A DNA stretch of 54,173 nucleotides from Gemmatimonadota bacterium. Its GTDB lineage: Bacteria > Latescibacterota > UBA2968 > UBA8231. The translations under genes and the position numbers were made by a program. The DNA lies in assembly GCA_028875335.1 (NCBI GenBank), contig JAPPEF010000078.1, forward strand, positions 1 through 54,173, written 5' to 3'. The notes under the pieces were generated by a model, which saw nothing but the letters and a program-made list of their open reading frames with translations, did no database searches and was not told where the DNA came from. Below, one piece after another: positions 42,283-51,654 of this stretch; positions within the stretch are counted from its first letter, which is position 1; the number at the start of each line of letters is the position of its first letter.

Positions 42283-43881
42283 CTAGCCCCCCTCCTCAAC
42301 CCTCACATACGCGTCAATCGGCAAGTCAGCCAGTCGCTGCAGCGCGCCGCTCGGCCAATAAATGTGCAGCGAATCCGCTCGGCCCACCGCACCCAAGCCA
42401 AAATGCACGCGCCGGTCGCCGCTGCCTAAGAAGCTTTCGCCGCAGAGCACGTCCCGCCGCTGCCTTTGGCCGCCGCTCCACAATACGACCTTCGCGCCGA
42501 TGGCCTCGCGATTTTTTCCCGCGCCCACAAGACGCAGGCCGAGCCAGTGGTGATCAGCGGCCGTCTGGTTGTGCAGCAGAGAGGGCCGACCGTTGAGATT
42601 GGTGACGAACAGGTCCACGCGGCCATCGTCGTCAAAATCCCCAGCCACCACGCCGCGACTGACCGCCCGATCCTCGCCCAGTTCGACGAGGCTAAAACGG
42701 CCGGCGTCATTGGCAAACAAGTGATTGGCTTGCGCGTAGGTCGCGCCGCTGCCGGGGCGTTCGATCTGCGGATACACGTGCCCGTTGGCCACGAACAAGT
42801 CTTGGTCGGCATCGTTGTCAAAATCGAGAAAGACCGCGCCGAATCCCACGTAGGGAAGGCTGATGCGGCCCAAGCCCGCGGCAAAGCTCACATCCGCAAA
42901 CGTGCCGCCTCCGGCGTTGCGATACAGCGTATTGTAGTCGTCCTCAAAGTTGGTGACCAGCAAATCGCCGTCGCCGTCGTTGTCGTAATCGCCCCAAGCC
43001 GCGCCCATGCCGGCCTGCGCCAAGCCCGTTTCCCCCAGCGCGGCATTAGCCTGTAGCCCCACTTCGGCAAAAGTGCCAGTCCCATCGTTGCGGTAGAGAA
43101 AATTGGGCGTCGAGTCGTTGGCGACATAAAGGTCCAAATCCCCGTCGTCGTCGCTGTCGATGAACAGCACGGCAAACCCATAGCCCGGATCGTGCTGCCC
43201 GAGGCCGCTAGCCGCCGTCACCTCGGCAAAAGTACCAGCGCCATCGTTGCGGTAGAGCGCGTCCGGCAACGCGGGCAAGCCCAGCGGGCCGATGAATACG
43301 TCCCGGCCCTTCCACTGCGTGCCCAAGGGCCGCACCGCGGACGAATCAAAATCCGCGTAATTGGCCACGTATAAATCCAAGTCGCCGTCCAAATCCACAT
43401 CGCCCATGGCCGCGCCCGTGCTCCACACCGGCAGCGCCAGCCCGGCGCGGGCCGTGGCATCGGCGAATTGCTCTAATCCATCGTTGCGATAGAGGATGTT
43501 TTCTTGCAGGCACGTGATGTACAGGTCGGCGTCGCCGTCGGCATCGTAATCCGCACTCAACGCGCCCATGCCCCAGCCACGCCCCGTGGCACCGGCTGCG
43601 ACCGCTCTATCGACAAAGCCCCGACCTCGGTCGTTGCGGTAGAGGGCATTGTCCCCACCCTCTCCGTTGACCCAATAGATGTCCAAATCGCCGTCGCCAT
43701 CCGCGTCGAGGAGCGCGGCCCCACCGCCTTTGGCCTCGACGATATAGCGCTTTTCCGCGCCGCCGCCAACGTGGGACCGCTCTATGCCCCAATCACTAGC
43801 TTTGTCGATGAAAGGAAACTCGTCAGCAGGCGCGCAGGCCACCAGGCACAGCAGAAGCCCACCCCACTTCAATCGCGCCAC
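42283..43881 (-). CDS. FG-GAP/VCBS repeat lipoprotein with ASPIC/UnbV domain
   Basis: 532 residues from GTG 43881. Lipobox LVAC (Cys at residue 16) places it on a membrane outside the cytosol. Six or so VCBS/FG-GAP blades follow, each with a calcium-type loop DxDxDGDLDLY and a LYRNDG turn. At the C-terminus is the ASPIC/UnbV domain (HWLGLRLVGAGKNREAIGAKVVL, LGSGDRRVHFGLG, YWPSG). Likely a surface propeller for carbohydrate or protein binding. It is only 6 nt after the RND pump gene, an odd operon partner. Family secure, role unknown. Confidence 0.9.
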   Translation of the reverse strand: MARLKWGGLLLCLVACAPADEFPFIDKASDWGIERSHVGGGAEKRYIVEAKGGGAALLDADGDGDLDIYWVNGEGGDNALYRNDRGRGFVDRAVAAGATGRGWGMGALSADYDADGDADLYITCLQENILYRNDGLEQFADATARAGLALPVWSTGAAMGDVDLDGDLDLYVANYADFDSSAVRPLGTQWKGRDVFIGPLGLPALPDALYRNDGAGTFAEVTAASGLGQHDPGYGFAVLFIDSDDDGDLDLYVANDSTPNFLYRNDGTGTFAEVGLQANAALGETGLAQAGMGAAWGDYDNDGDGDLLVTNFEDDYNTLYRNAGGGTFADVSFAAGLGRISLPYVGFGAVFLDFDNDADQDLFVANGHVYPQIERPGSGATYAQANHLFANDAGRFSLVELGEDRAVSRGVVAGDFDDDGRVDLFVTNLNGRPSLLHNQTAADHHWLGLRLVGAGKNREAIGAKVVLWSGGQRQRRDVLCGESFLGSGDRRVHFGLGAVGRADSLHIYWPSGALQRLADLPIDAYVRVEEGG

Positions 43882-43887
43882 AACCCT

Positions 43888-46800
43888 TCAAGACCCGGTA
43901 ACCGGCGCGACCTCGGCGGTCTTACTCTCGCTCAACCGTCCCCAAAACTCTTGGACGCCCACCAACAGACGCATTCCTATCGGGACGCCGAGCAAAATGA
44001 TGAAGGTGGCAAATAGGATGCCAAAGCCCAAGCTGACGGCCATTGGAATCAAAAACTGCGCCTGGAGGCTTTTTTCGAGGATCATCGGCAGCAGGCCAAA
44101 GAAGGTCGTCAGGGAGGTCAGCAGAATCGGGCGGAAGCGCGCGGCCCCGGCTGACACTAGGGCTTCCTCGTGCGATGAGCCCTCGCGCCGCATCTGATTG
44201 TACAAGCTCAGCAGCACCAGCGAATCGTTGACCACCACGCCCGAGAGCGCGACGATCCCAAACAGGCTCAAAAGCGCCAAGTCCAAGCCCATCAGCAGAT
44301 GCCCCCAAACCGCGCCAATGATGCCAAAGGGAATCGCGCTCATGACGACGAGGGGCTGCGTGTACGATTTGAACGGCACGGCCAGCAACACGTAGATGGC
44401 GGCAAGGGCGATGATGAAGTTGAGGCGCAGGCTCATCAGCGAGTCCTGCCGCTCCTGCTGCTCGCCGGCGAAGCGGTAGCGCAGACCGAGACCGGGATAC
44501 TCCTGCACCAGCGCGGGCAGGAACGACGCTTCGAGATCGCGGTTGATTTCGTCGGCATTGGCGACTTGGTCATCTACAGAGGCACTCACCCGCACGACGC
44601 GCTGGCCATCGGTGCGCTGGATGGAGGCAGAGGCGTGGCCGATGGTGACGGTAGCCACCTCGGCAAAGGGCACCTCGGCACCCGCAGGCGTGCGCACGCG
44701 CATCGAACGCACATCGCCCAAGTTCCGGCGCTCGTCTTTGGGGTAGCGCACCATCACCCGCACATCGTCCGAGCCGCGCTGGAATCTCAGCGCTTGGTCG
44801 CCGTAGAAGCCCTGGCGCACCTGGCGGGCTAGATCGGCGAGCGTGAGGCCGAGGGTGCGGGCTTGGGGCTTGAGCCGGAGTTTCATCTCCAGCTTGCCCT
44901 CCTCAAAGCTGTCTTGGATATCGCCAGTGCCGGCGTACTCGGCGATTTTGCCCTTGAGGCGATCAACGGCCAACAAGAGCTGGTCGAAGTTGTCCGAGGC
45001 CAACTCGACCTCGATGGGATTGCCAGCGGAAAACAGCGACGAGAAAAAAACAATGGATTCGGGGCCGGGTACCTCGCCGACTAGTTGGCGCAGCCGCGCC
45101 TCAATCTCCGCGCTGTCGAGATCGCGCTCCTCGGAAGGTAAGAGTTCGATGGTAACTTCGGCTAGATGGCCTTGGCCACCAGCACTTGGAGTGCTGGCAA
45201 AGGAAGAACGCCGGGCCGAGGGTTGGTCGCCGATGTAAGTGAAAAAATTGCGGTAGATTGAATCCCCGCCCTCGCGCTCGGCGTCGATCTGGTCGCGCAG
45301 GACGATGGCCTTTTCTTCGATGTGTCGCACGACCTTGGCGGTTTGGGTCGCCGTGGTACTCTGGGGCATGTTGACCGATATCGTCACCCAATCGGCCCCG
45401 ATCTCGGGCATAAATACAAACTTGATATGACCACCGACGACCAGTCCGGCGGTACATAGCATCAGCGATAAAGCTAGGGCGGTGCTGGAAATCGGATGGG
45501 CCAGCGCCAAGCGCAGCGTGGGCTGATAGGCGTTGCGGATGACGTATTTGAGGCCGCGATCAAAGAGGACTACGACTCGAGCGTGCCAATCGAGCGGACG
45601 TATGAAAACCCGGCGAAACAAGCGGCTGAGTGGCCCGTCCCCCTTAGAAGACAGGTGCGCCGGCAGAATGAACAGGCTCTCAATCAGCGACAGCAGCAGT
45701 ACGGAGATCACGATTACCGGGATGACCGACATGAACTTACCCATCATGCCCTCGACGAAAAACAGCGGCATAAAGGCCGCAATCGAGGTCATCACCGCGA
45801 ACAGGACCGGCGTGCTCACTTCGAGCGCGCCATCGATAGCGGCACGGCCGAAGGATTTCCCCTGCACTCGGTGGGAAAAGATATTTTCGCCGACGATGAT
45901 CGCGTCGTCCACGACGATGCCCAAGGCCACGATAAAGGCGAACAGCGAAAGCATGTTGATCGAGGCGTCGAAAGGCTGCATCAGCACGAAGGCCCCCAAA
46001 AAGCTGATGGGGATGCCCATCATCACCCAGAAGGCCAAGCGCAAGTCGAGGAAGAGGCTCAGACAGATGAAGACCAACACCAGACCGAGGCAGGCGTTGC
46101 GGATCAGCAAATCGATGCGGCTGCGCAGGATGCGCGCGTCGTCGCGCGCGTAGCCAATGTCGATCCCCGCTGGCAGGGTTGAGCGTTTGTCCTCGATGTA
46201 CTGGTGGACATAGGCGGAAATGTCGAGGGCGTTCTGGTCGCCAATGCGAAAGACCTGCACCACGGCCGCTGGCTGGCCGTTGAAGCGCGAGACGAGATCC
46301 GTATCCTCAAAGCCATCGACGACCGTGGCAACGTCTTTGAGCTTGAGGGCTGTGCCGTCGGGGCGGGTGAGGACGACGACCTCTTCGTATTCGCGTCCCA
46401 CGCGCATCAGCCCCTGCGTGCGGAGCAATATCGCGCCATCCTCGCTCTCGACACTGCCGGCGGGCAGGTCAATGCTCGTGCGGCGGACCGCATCGGCGAC
46501 CTGCGCAAAGGTTAGGCCGTAGCGGCGCAGAGCCTCTTCGGAGACTTCGATGGCAATCTCATCGACGCGCACGCCCTTGAGCTCGACCTGCGAAATAACG
46601 CCACTGCTGCGCAGGTCGTCGCGCACTAGCTCGGCGGCGACTTTGAGGGCCTTCTCCTCGACATTGCCGTAGAGAACCACGTCGATGGCTTGATTGCGGC
46701 GAGTCAACTCCTTGATGACCGGCTCTTCGATCTCGGCGGGGAAGGTGTCGATGCGATCGATCTCGTTTTTGATGTCGTCGAGGAGCTTGTCCATGTCGGC

Positions 46801-47097
46801 ACCGCGCTCTAGCTCGATGCTGACTACGCCCATGCCCTCAGCGGCCGTAGAGCGCACGCGGCGCACCCCTTCTAGGCCGCGCACCCGTTCCTCAATGCGC
46901 TTGCAGACGGCGTCTTCAACCTCGGCCGGGGTCGCGCCCAGATAGGGCACTTGGATTTGCACCTGATCGAGCGACATCTCGGGGAAGGTCTCTTTCTTGG
47001 TCTGCATCATGGCAAACAGGCCGCTCAACATGATGAAGCCCATCAGCAGATTGGCGGCGACGTGATTCTTCGCCATCCAAGACACAGGTGCTTTCAC
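43888..47097 (-). CDS. RND efflux transporter, inner-membrane permease
   Basis: 1069 residues from GTG 47097, full AcrB/HAE1-type length with 12 membrane helices in two halves and two large periplasmic loops. Seen: VSWMAKNHVAANLLMGFIML at TM1, TM4 ALGIVVDDAIIVGENIF with the paired proton-relay Asp, VMTSIAAFMPLFFVEGMMG, and TM10 ALSGVVVNDSLVLLSLYN. TM10 lacks the Lys of AcrB (Lys940), as in a large uncharacterised RND branch. Proton-driven export of unknown substrates. Co-transcribed with MFP (4-nt overlap) and OMF upstream. Confidence 0.93.
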   Translation of the reverse strand: MKAPVSWMAKNHVAANLLMGFIMLSGLFAMMQTKKETFPEMSLDQVQIQVPYLGATPAEVEDAVCKRIEERVRGLEGVRRVRSTAAEGMGVVSIELERGADMDKLLDDIKNEIDRIDTFPAEIEEPVIKELTRRNQAIDVVLYGNVEEKALKVAAELVRDDLRSSGVISQVELKGVRVDEIAIEVSEEALRRYGLTFAQVADAVRRTSIDLPAGSVESEDGAILLRTQGLMRVGREYEEVVVLTRPDGTALKLKDVATVVDGFEDTDLVSRFNGQPAAVVQVFRIGDQNALDISAYVHQYIEDKRSTLPAGIDIGYARDDARILRSRIDLLIRNACLGLVLVFICLSLFLDLRLAFWVMMGIPISFLGAFVLMQPFDASINMLSLFAFIVALGIVVDDAIIVGENIFSHRVQGKSFGRAAIDGALEVSTPVLFAVMTSIAAFMPLFFVEGMMGKFMSVIPVIVISVLLLSLIESLFILPAHLSSKGDGPLSRLFRRVFIRPLDWHARVVVLFDRGLKYVIRNAYQPTLRLALAHPISSTALALSLMLCTAGLVVGGHIKFVFMPEIGADWVTISVNMPQSTTATQTAKVVRHIEEKAIVLRDQIDAEREGGDSIYRNFFTYIGDQPSARRSSFASTPSAGGQGHLAEVTIELLPSEERDLDSAEIEARLRQLVGEVPGPESIVFFSSLFSAGNPIEVELASDNFDQLLLAVDRLKGKIAEYAGTGDIQDSFEEGKLEMKLRLKPQARTLGLTLADLARQVRQGFYGDQALRFQRGSDDVRVMVRYPKDERRNLGDVRSMRVRTPAGAEVPFAEVATVTIGHASASIQRTDGQRVVRVSASVDDQVANADEINRDLEASFLPALVQEYPGLGLRYRFAGEQQERQDSLMSLRLNFIIALAAIYVLLAVPFKSYTQPLVVMSAIPFGIIGAVWGHLLMGLDLALLSLFGIVALSGVVVNDSLVLLSLYNQMRREGSSHEEALVSAGAARFRPILLTSLTTFFGLLPMILEKSLQAQFLIPMAVSLGFGILFATFIILLGVPIGMRLLVGVQEFWGRLSESKTAEVAPVTGS

Positions 47098-48341
47098 AGT
47101 TGACCTCCTAAGTTCCCGTCCGCGAGACGCACCTTCATACCGTCGGTAACGCCGCTGAGCTGCGAGACGATGATCCGCTCTTCGGGAGGCATGTCTATAT
47201 AAGCGAGCACTTCATCTTCAAGGGCGCGCACCACTTGCACTGGACGGATGCTGAGGACGCCGTCGCGGCCCACCGTCCACACGCGGTCGCCTTGGCGCAA
47301 AGCGGCGCGGGGCAAGACGCGAACGCCATTGACCATGCGGCCGGCAATGGCCACCTCGACGAACATCCCCACCGTCAGCGGCGGGATTCCATCGGCAATG
47401 CCGCCGTAGGGCGCTTCGACCTCAACAACTAAGCGGACCATGCGGCTTTGCGGGTCGAGTTCGCCCTCGGTGCGGACGACGCGCCCGCTCCACTGGTGGC
47501 GGCGACCGGCAAAAGCGCCGCTGATTTCGGCGCTAGCCCCCTCTCGGCTAAAAGCAAAAGCGCGGGAGCCGCCCTCGGCGCTGAGATCGGAAATAGACCC
47601 GGTGTTAGGTGTGCTGGCCGCCGCGATGTCGATGGGCAGCGGCAGGGTGAACCACCCGAGGTCTTCGTCGGGGACAGGGACGACGATCTTGGCCTTTTCG
47701 ATACTGTATATCTGGGCAATGGCTTGGCCGGCGTTGATATGCTGGCCGACATCGACGCGGGCGGTGCGCACCCGGCCGGCAAAGGGAGCGTACACCTTGG
47801 TGCGATCGAGGCGCAACTGCGCTTCGGCGAGGCGCGCTTCAGCCCCTTGGAGGCTGGCCTCGGCAGCGCGTAGCTGGGGTTTGCGCAATACCAAGTCGGT
47901 GGGATCTTCTTCGGCGTGGAGCCGCTCCCACTCCTCCTCGGCGATGGCGGCTTCCTCGCGGGCCAAGTCGAGTTGGTAGCGCGCTTGCGCCACTTGGACC
48001 TCGGCCTGTTGGACGGCGAGTTCGTAGTCGCGCGGGTCAATCCGAAACAGCAGCGCGCCCTTGGCAAAGGTGCCGCCGGGTTCAAAGTCGGCGTCCTTCC
48101 ACACCACAATACCCGACACCTGCGGCACTAGGTCAATCTGAGCGTCGGGACGCACTGTGCCCTGTCCCTCAACTACGACCTGGACCTGTTGCAGCGGGGC
48201 GGCAATGGCTTCGACGAGCGGGCCGTCATAGGAGCGAGAGACGCGCTGGGGTGGCTCGCGCATCGAGGCCAGCAGTTGGTAGGCCCCAAAACCGAGGGCG
48301 AGGATGAGGACGGGCAAAATTATTTTAAAGACGCGTATCAT
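47094..48341 (-). CDS. RND periplasmic adaptor (membrane fusion protein)
   Basis: 415 residues. N-terminal membrane anchor (IILPVLILALGFGAYQLLA), a barrel-sandwich/lipoyl segment (VVVEGQGTVRPDAQIDLVPQVSGIV), a long alpha-hairpin (AVQQAEVQVAQARYQLDLAREEAAIAEEEWERL), a second lipoyl half (VYAPFAGRVRTARVDVGQHINAGQ) and the beta-barrel with VGMFVEVAI. Links the RND pump to the outer-membrane channel. A short insert (about 238-275) is not typical. Overlaps both neighbours by 4 nt. Confidence 0.93.
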   Translation of the reverse strand: MIRVFKIILPVLILALGFGAYQLLASMREPPQRVSRSYDGPLVEAIAAPLQQVQVVVEGQGTVRPDAQIDLVPQVSGIVVWKDADFEPGGTFAKGALLFRIDPRDYELAVQQAEVQVAQARYQLDLAREEAAIAEEEWERLHAEEDPTDLVLRKPQLRAAEASLQGAEARLAEAQLRLDRTKVYAPFAGRVRTARVDVGQHINAGQAIAQIYSIEKAKIVVPVPDEDLGWFTLPLPIDIAAASTPNTGSISDLSAEGGSRAFAFSREGASAEISGAFAGRRHQWSGRVVRTEGELDPQSRMVRLVVEVEAPYGGIADGIPPLTVGMFVEVAIAGRMVNGVRVLPRAALRQGDRVWTVGRDGVLSIRPVQVVRALEDEVLAYIDMPPEERIIVSQLSGVTDGMKVRLADGNLGGQL

Positions 48342-49780
48342 TGCGGAATCTCCGCGTGCGGCTCGACTGAGCTCGCCGAAGTCTGAGAGGCAAGGACAAA
48401 GCCGCCGCCAAGGGCTAGGTGCAAGTCAATGCGTGTATCAAGGCGCTGGCGACGGACGGCGAGCAGGCGGCTTTCAGCGTCAAAGGCCCGGCGCTGCGAC
48501 TCCAGTAGAGCAATGAGATCGGCGAGCCCTCTGGCGTAGCGATCTTCGGCTAAGGCTCGCGCCGCTACGGCTTCTTCTGCAGCCGTGGCTAGTGCTCGTT
48601 CTTGGTCGGCGAGCAAGCCTTCGGCGTTCAGTGCCGCCTCGACCTCTCCGTAGGCTCTAAGGGCGCTTTGGGCATAGGTAAAGAGCGCTTGCTCTGCCGC
48701 GGAAGAAGCCTGATCGACGCCAGCGCGCAGGCGACCACCTTGCAGCAGGGGCTGCGCGATATTGCCCACGAGATTCCAGACCGAGAAATCGCCATCGAGC
48801 AAGTCGCTCAATGAGCTCGACGAGCGGCCCGTAGAGGCCGTCAGGCTGATGCGGGGCAACAAGGCGCGCCGGGCTTGGGCCAGCCGACGGTCAGCCGCGG
48901 CGAGGCGGCGCTCAGCGGCCACGAGGTCGGGCCGCCGTTCCACTAGATGAGCGGGCAGACCGGCTGGAGCCGGACCGCCGACCGCGGGCAACTCGTCTCC
49001 GATCTCAATTCGGGCACTCGGATAGCGGCCCAAGATCAATTCGAGCTGGCGCAGGGTAGCATCCCGTTGCTGGCGGCGTTGGGCGAGGGTCGCTTCGGCC
49101 GCGGCCAAGCTCGACCGGCCCAAGCGCACATCGAGCGACGAGCGCAAGCCACGGCGATAGCGATCCTCGATCTGCTCGGCGGAGAGTTGGTAGTTTGCAA
49201 CGGTCGCGCGCGCCAGCTCGACTTGGTGCCCCGCTTCGACCGCGGCGAAATAAGCCCGCGCTGTCTGCGCTGCCAGCGAGAGGCGCGCCGCGCGGAAATC
49301 AGCGGCGGCAGCATCGGCGTCGGCGAGCGCGGCTTGGGCACCCGCGCGCAGGCGACCCCACAGGTCGGCTTCCCAACTCGCGGTCAGATCAACGCCAAAG
49401 GACGTACTCTCGGAGGTCAAGACCTGATCCGGGTCTCTACCCGGAATGGGCAGGCCGACGAAATTCTGTTTGCGCTTCGAGCCATTGCCATTGACGCCGA
49501 GTTGAGGCCAGAGCGGCGCACCAGCTACCCGGGCTTGAGCTTGGGCTTGAGCCAGACGGGCACCGGCGATTTTGAGATTGTAGTTGTGCTCCAAGGCCAA
49601 CGCCACCAGACTGTCGAGGCGCGCGGCCCCCATATCGCGCCACCAGTGATCGGCGACCGCATCCTCCGAGGCCCCAGCCGTCCATTGGTCCGGCTCGGCC
49701 AAGTCTAAGGCCGGGTATTCAACTTTGGGAGTTGAAGCACAGGCGAGCAGAAACAGCACCGGGAGGCACGACGGCCTCAT
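48338..49780 (-). CDS. TolC/NodT-type outer-membrane factor lipoprotein
   Basis: 480 residues from ATG 49780 with GGAG upstream; the long N-terminal extension of the full frame is shadow of the previous gene. Lipobox LLAC (signal MRPSCLPVLFLLAC). NodT-family outer membrane channel: WWRDMGAARLDSLVALALEHNYNLKIAGARLAQA span, two OEP repeats (SWEADLWGRLRAGAQAA; SLSDLLDGDFSVWNLVGNIAQPLLQGG), and ERRPDLVAAERRLAAADRRL. Completes a tripartite pump with the next two genes. Its ATGA overlaps the DUF6807 stop. Confidence 0.93.
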   Translation of the reverse strand: MRPSCLPVLFLLACASTPKVEYPALDLAEPDQWTAGASEDAVADHWWRDMGAARLDSLVALALEHNYNLKIAGARLAQAQAQARVAGAPLWPQLGVNGNGSKRKQNFVGLPIPGRDPDQVLTSESTSFGVDLTASWEADLWGRLRAGAQAALADADAAAADFRAARLSLAAQTARAYFAAVEAGHQVELARATVANYQLSAEQIEDRYRRGLRSSLDVRLGRSSLAAAEATLAQRRQQRDATLRQLELILGRYPSARIEIGDELPAVGGPAPAGLPAHLVERRPDLVAAERRLAAADRRLAQARRALLPRISLTASTGRSSSSLSDLLDGDFSVWNLVGNIAQPLLQGGRLRAGVDQASSAAEQALFTYAQSALRAYGEVEAALNAEGLLADQERALATAAEEAVAARALAEDRYARGLADLIALLESQRRAFDAESRLLAVRRQRLDTRIDLHLALGGGFVLASQTSASSVEPHAEIPQ

Positions 49781-50643
49781 GGCAATTCTCCAGGAGAAGC
49801 AGCAAAGTCCGCGTACAGGGATTCTATCTGTGTGGGACCGGGGTCCTGATCTAAGACGAAGAACGCGTGGTGCAGTTCCAAGCACTCGCCAGCCGCCAGC
49901 TCTAAGTCGCCTTCTACCAGCAGGCCCGTACCCAACAAGTTGGCGCGGGTAAACCAAGTGACCGGATGGCGCGGGTTGCTCGGGTGATCCATGAGCGCGA
50001 CAAAGCCGCCGCTTTTCCCGCGTGCTCCCACCCAACGGGCGTGCTGGTGCATAATGTTTGCATGGCCCTGACGTCCCTCGCTGCAATAGTGCTCGGCCTC
50101 GGCAAAGGAAGGCCCCATGCGCAGCACCAGCCCCGAGTAGCGCGCCGCCCGCGAGGCCCCCATCACCAACCGGTCGCCGGCTGGCTCAATGCGCGTGGAT
50201 ATCCGCAAGCAGTAGCCACCCTCAGTGCTGCTAAAGCCAAAAGAGCGCGACTCCCGCGCCATGAGCTGATCGTGGCCGTCGAGCCAAGAAAGCGACTCAG
50301 TCACACCGTCCACTTCCAAAGCCGTGAAGCCATCGTGCCGCTGCACGCCGTGGCTGTCGGCGACGTCTTCGTATTTCTTTGTTTCCGGCAAATACCAACG
50401 CCCACCCCACAAATTCGCGTCGTTGACGTGGACCCAGCCGAAGAACAGCCCCGTATGCCAAGCGTGGTCGGGTGGGCGATACTCGGTTACGAGCTGGCCG
50501 GAAAGAGTGTACAGCGGCGCGAAGCAGGGCTTGGGGGATTCGCTGCGGGGCAGTTCCTCCGTGGCGCGGTACAGAGCCAACAGTTGATCGCCCGCGTGGA
50601 TTTCAAGGCCGAGGGCGTTTTCTCGCAATTCAAAGGCGCACAT
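49777..50643 (-). CDS. DUF6807 (PmoA-like) protein
   Basis: 288 residues from ATG 50643, preceded by GGAGAAATAGCT. All-beta protein with TLSGQLVTEYRPPDHAWHTGLFFGWVHVNDANLWG as its signature region (His-rich DHxWHTGLFFGW), EGGYCLRISTRIEPAG, and PVTWFTRANLLGTGLL. Members are annotated as PmoA family or DUF6807 and are common in carbohydrate-degrading loci of FCB/PVC bacteria. No signal peptide. An operon partner of the UXS-like gene, which suggests sugar metabolism. A duplicated copy of its start region lies just upstream. Confidence 0.8.
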   Translation of the reverse strand: MCAFELRENALGLEIHAGDQLLALYRATEELPRSESPKPCFAPLYTLSGQLVTEYRPPDHAWHTGLFFGWVHVNDANLWGGRWYLPETKKYEDVADSHGVQRHDGFTALEVDGVTESLSWLDGHDQLMARESRSFGFSSTEGGYCLRISTRIEPAGDRLVMGASRAARYSGLVLRMGPSFAEAEHYCSEGRQGHANIMHQHARWVGARGKSGGFVALMDHPSNPRHPVTWFTRANLLGTGLLVEGDLELAAGECLELHHAFFVLDQDPGPTQIESLYADFAASPGELP

Positions 50644-50736
50644 AGCTATTTCTCCAATTCTCGCATTAGACAACCCCGAGCGGCGATTCATTCCTTTTCG
50701 GGTTCAAGGCGCACATAGTTATTTCTCCAATTCTCG
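50633..50736 (-). repeat. 73-bp-spaced direct repeat duplicating a gene start
   Basis: 50633-50663 and 50706-50736 match at 30 of 31 bases. Each contains GGAGAAATA-CTATGTGCGCC, a ribosome binding site and start codon. One copy starts DUF6807; the other overlaps the UXS stop and starts a 16-codon frame. A tandem duplication of about 73 bp explains it. Confidence 0.85.
50666..50716 (-). CDS. possible 16-residue leader ORF from duplicated start
   Basis: MCALNPKRNESPLGVV, from ATG 50716 with GGAG eight bases upstream, ending TAG 23 nt before the DUF6807 ATG. It resembles the first residues of DUF6807 (MCAFELRENALGLE). It may be a translated leader in the operon or simply debris of the duplication; no regulatory codon run or attenuator hairpin was seen. 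Confidence 0.35.
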   Translation of the reverse strand: MCALNPKRNESPLGVV

Positions 50737-51654
50737 TTTGAACCATGCAATCGTCCGGCCCAATCCTTCGTCCGGCCCCACGCGGGGCGTCCAGTCGAGG
50801 AGGGAGCGGGCCTTGGCAATGTCGGGCAGGCGCACCCGGGGGTCGTCCTGCGGCAGCTCGCGGAAGGCGATGCAACTCTTGGACTCAGTCATGGCAATGA
50901 TCTTGTGGGCCAAGTCCAGCATGGTGATTTCACTGGGGTTGCCGAGGTTGACCGGGGTGGTCACGTCGGACAGCATGAGCTTGTAGAGGCCGGCGATCAG
51001 GTCGCTGTAATGGCAGATGCTGCGCGTTTGCTGACCGTCGCCATAGACCGTCAGATCGCGGCCCCTGAGGGCTTGGATGATGAAGTTGGGCACGGCACGG
51101 CCATCGTCTTGGCGCATGCGCTCGCCATACGTATTGAATATGCGCGCAATGCGCACGTCCGTGCCGTGCACGCGGTGGTACGCCATAGTCATGGCCTCGG
51201 CAAAGCGCTTGGCCTCGTCGTACACGCCGCGGATGCCAATGGGGTTGACGTTGCCGAGGTACTCCTCGGACTGGGGATGCACCAAGGGGTCGCCATAGAC
51301 TTCCGACGTGGAAGCCAGCAGGAACTTGGCCTGCTTGGCCACGGCCAACCCCAAGGTCTTGTGCGTGCCCAACGCGCCGACCTTGAGGATGTTGATCCCC
51401 AACCGCTCGAAATCGGCTGGGCTAGCTGGGCTGGCGAGGTGCAGGATGAAGTCGAGCGGACCATCTACGTGGATGTAGTTGGTCACATCGTATTGAACAA
51501 ACTGGAATCGCGGATGGCCGAGCAGATGGGCGATGTTCTCGGGCCGACCCGTGAGGAAGTTGTCCATACAGATGATTTCGCAGCCTTTTTCCAGCAGCAG
51601 GTCGCTCAAATGCGACCCCAAGAAACCTGCGCCGCCGGTGATCAGCACGCGCAT
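50719..51654 (-). CDS. UDP-glucuronate decarboxylase-like NAD-dependent epimerase
   Basis: 311 residues, extended SDR. NAD motif [14 protein letters not shown], acidic CMDNFLTG, catalytic [12 protein letters not shown] and YDEAKRFAE (Y-x-x-x-K), and the block [22 protein letters not shown] that is characteristic of UDP-xylose synthase/UXS enzymes making UDP-xylose from UDP-glucuronate. Other dTDP/UDP-sugar epimerases are less likely. ATG overlaps the phytanoyl-CoA dioxygenase stop by 1 nt. Confidence 0.9.
   Translation of the reverse strand: MRVLITGGAGFLGSHLSDLLLEKGCEIICMDNFLTGRPENIAHLLGHPRFQFVQYDVTNYIHVDGPLDFILHLASPASPADFERLGINILKVGALGTHKTLGLAVAKQAKFLLASTSEVYGDPLVHPQSEEYLGNVNPIGIRGVYDEAKRFAEAMTMAYHRVHGTDVRIARIFNTYGERMRQDDGRAVPNFIIQALRGRDLTVYGDGQQTRSICHYSDLIAGLYKLMLSDVTTPVNLGNPSEITMLDLAHKIIAMTESKSCIAFRELPQDDPRVRLPDIAKARSLLDWTPRVGPDEGLGRTIAWFKRELEK

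Noticed and set aside
45496..46182. 228-residue plus-strand frame opposite the RND gene
   Set aside because: Charged, His/Gln-rich antisense translation of a conserved permease; no start signal.
48947..49708. 253-residue plus-strand frame opposite the OMF gene
   Set aside because: Antisense shadow of the NodT-type lipoprotein gene.
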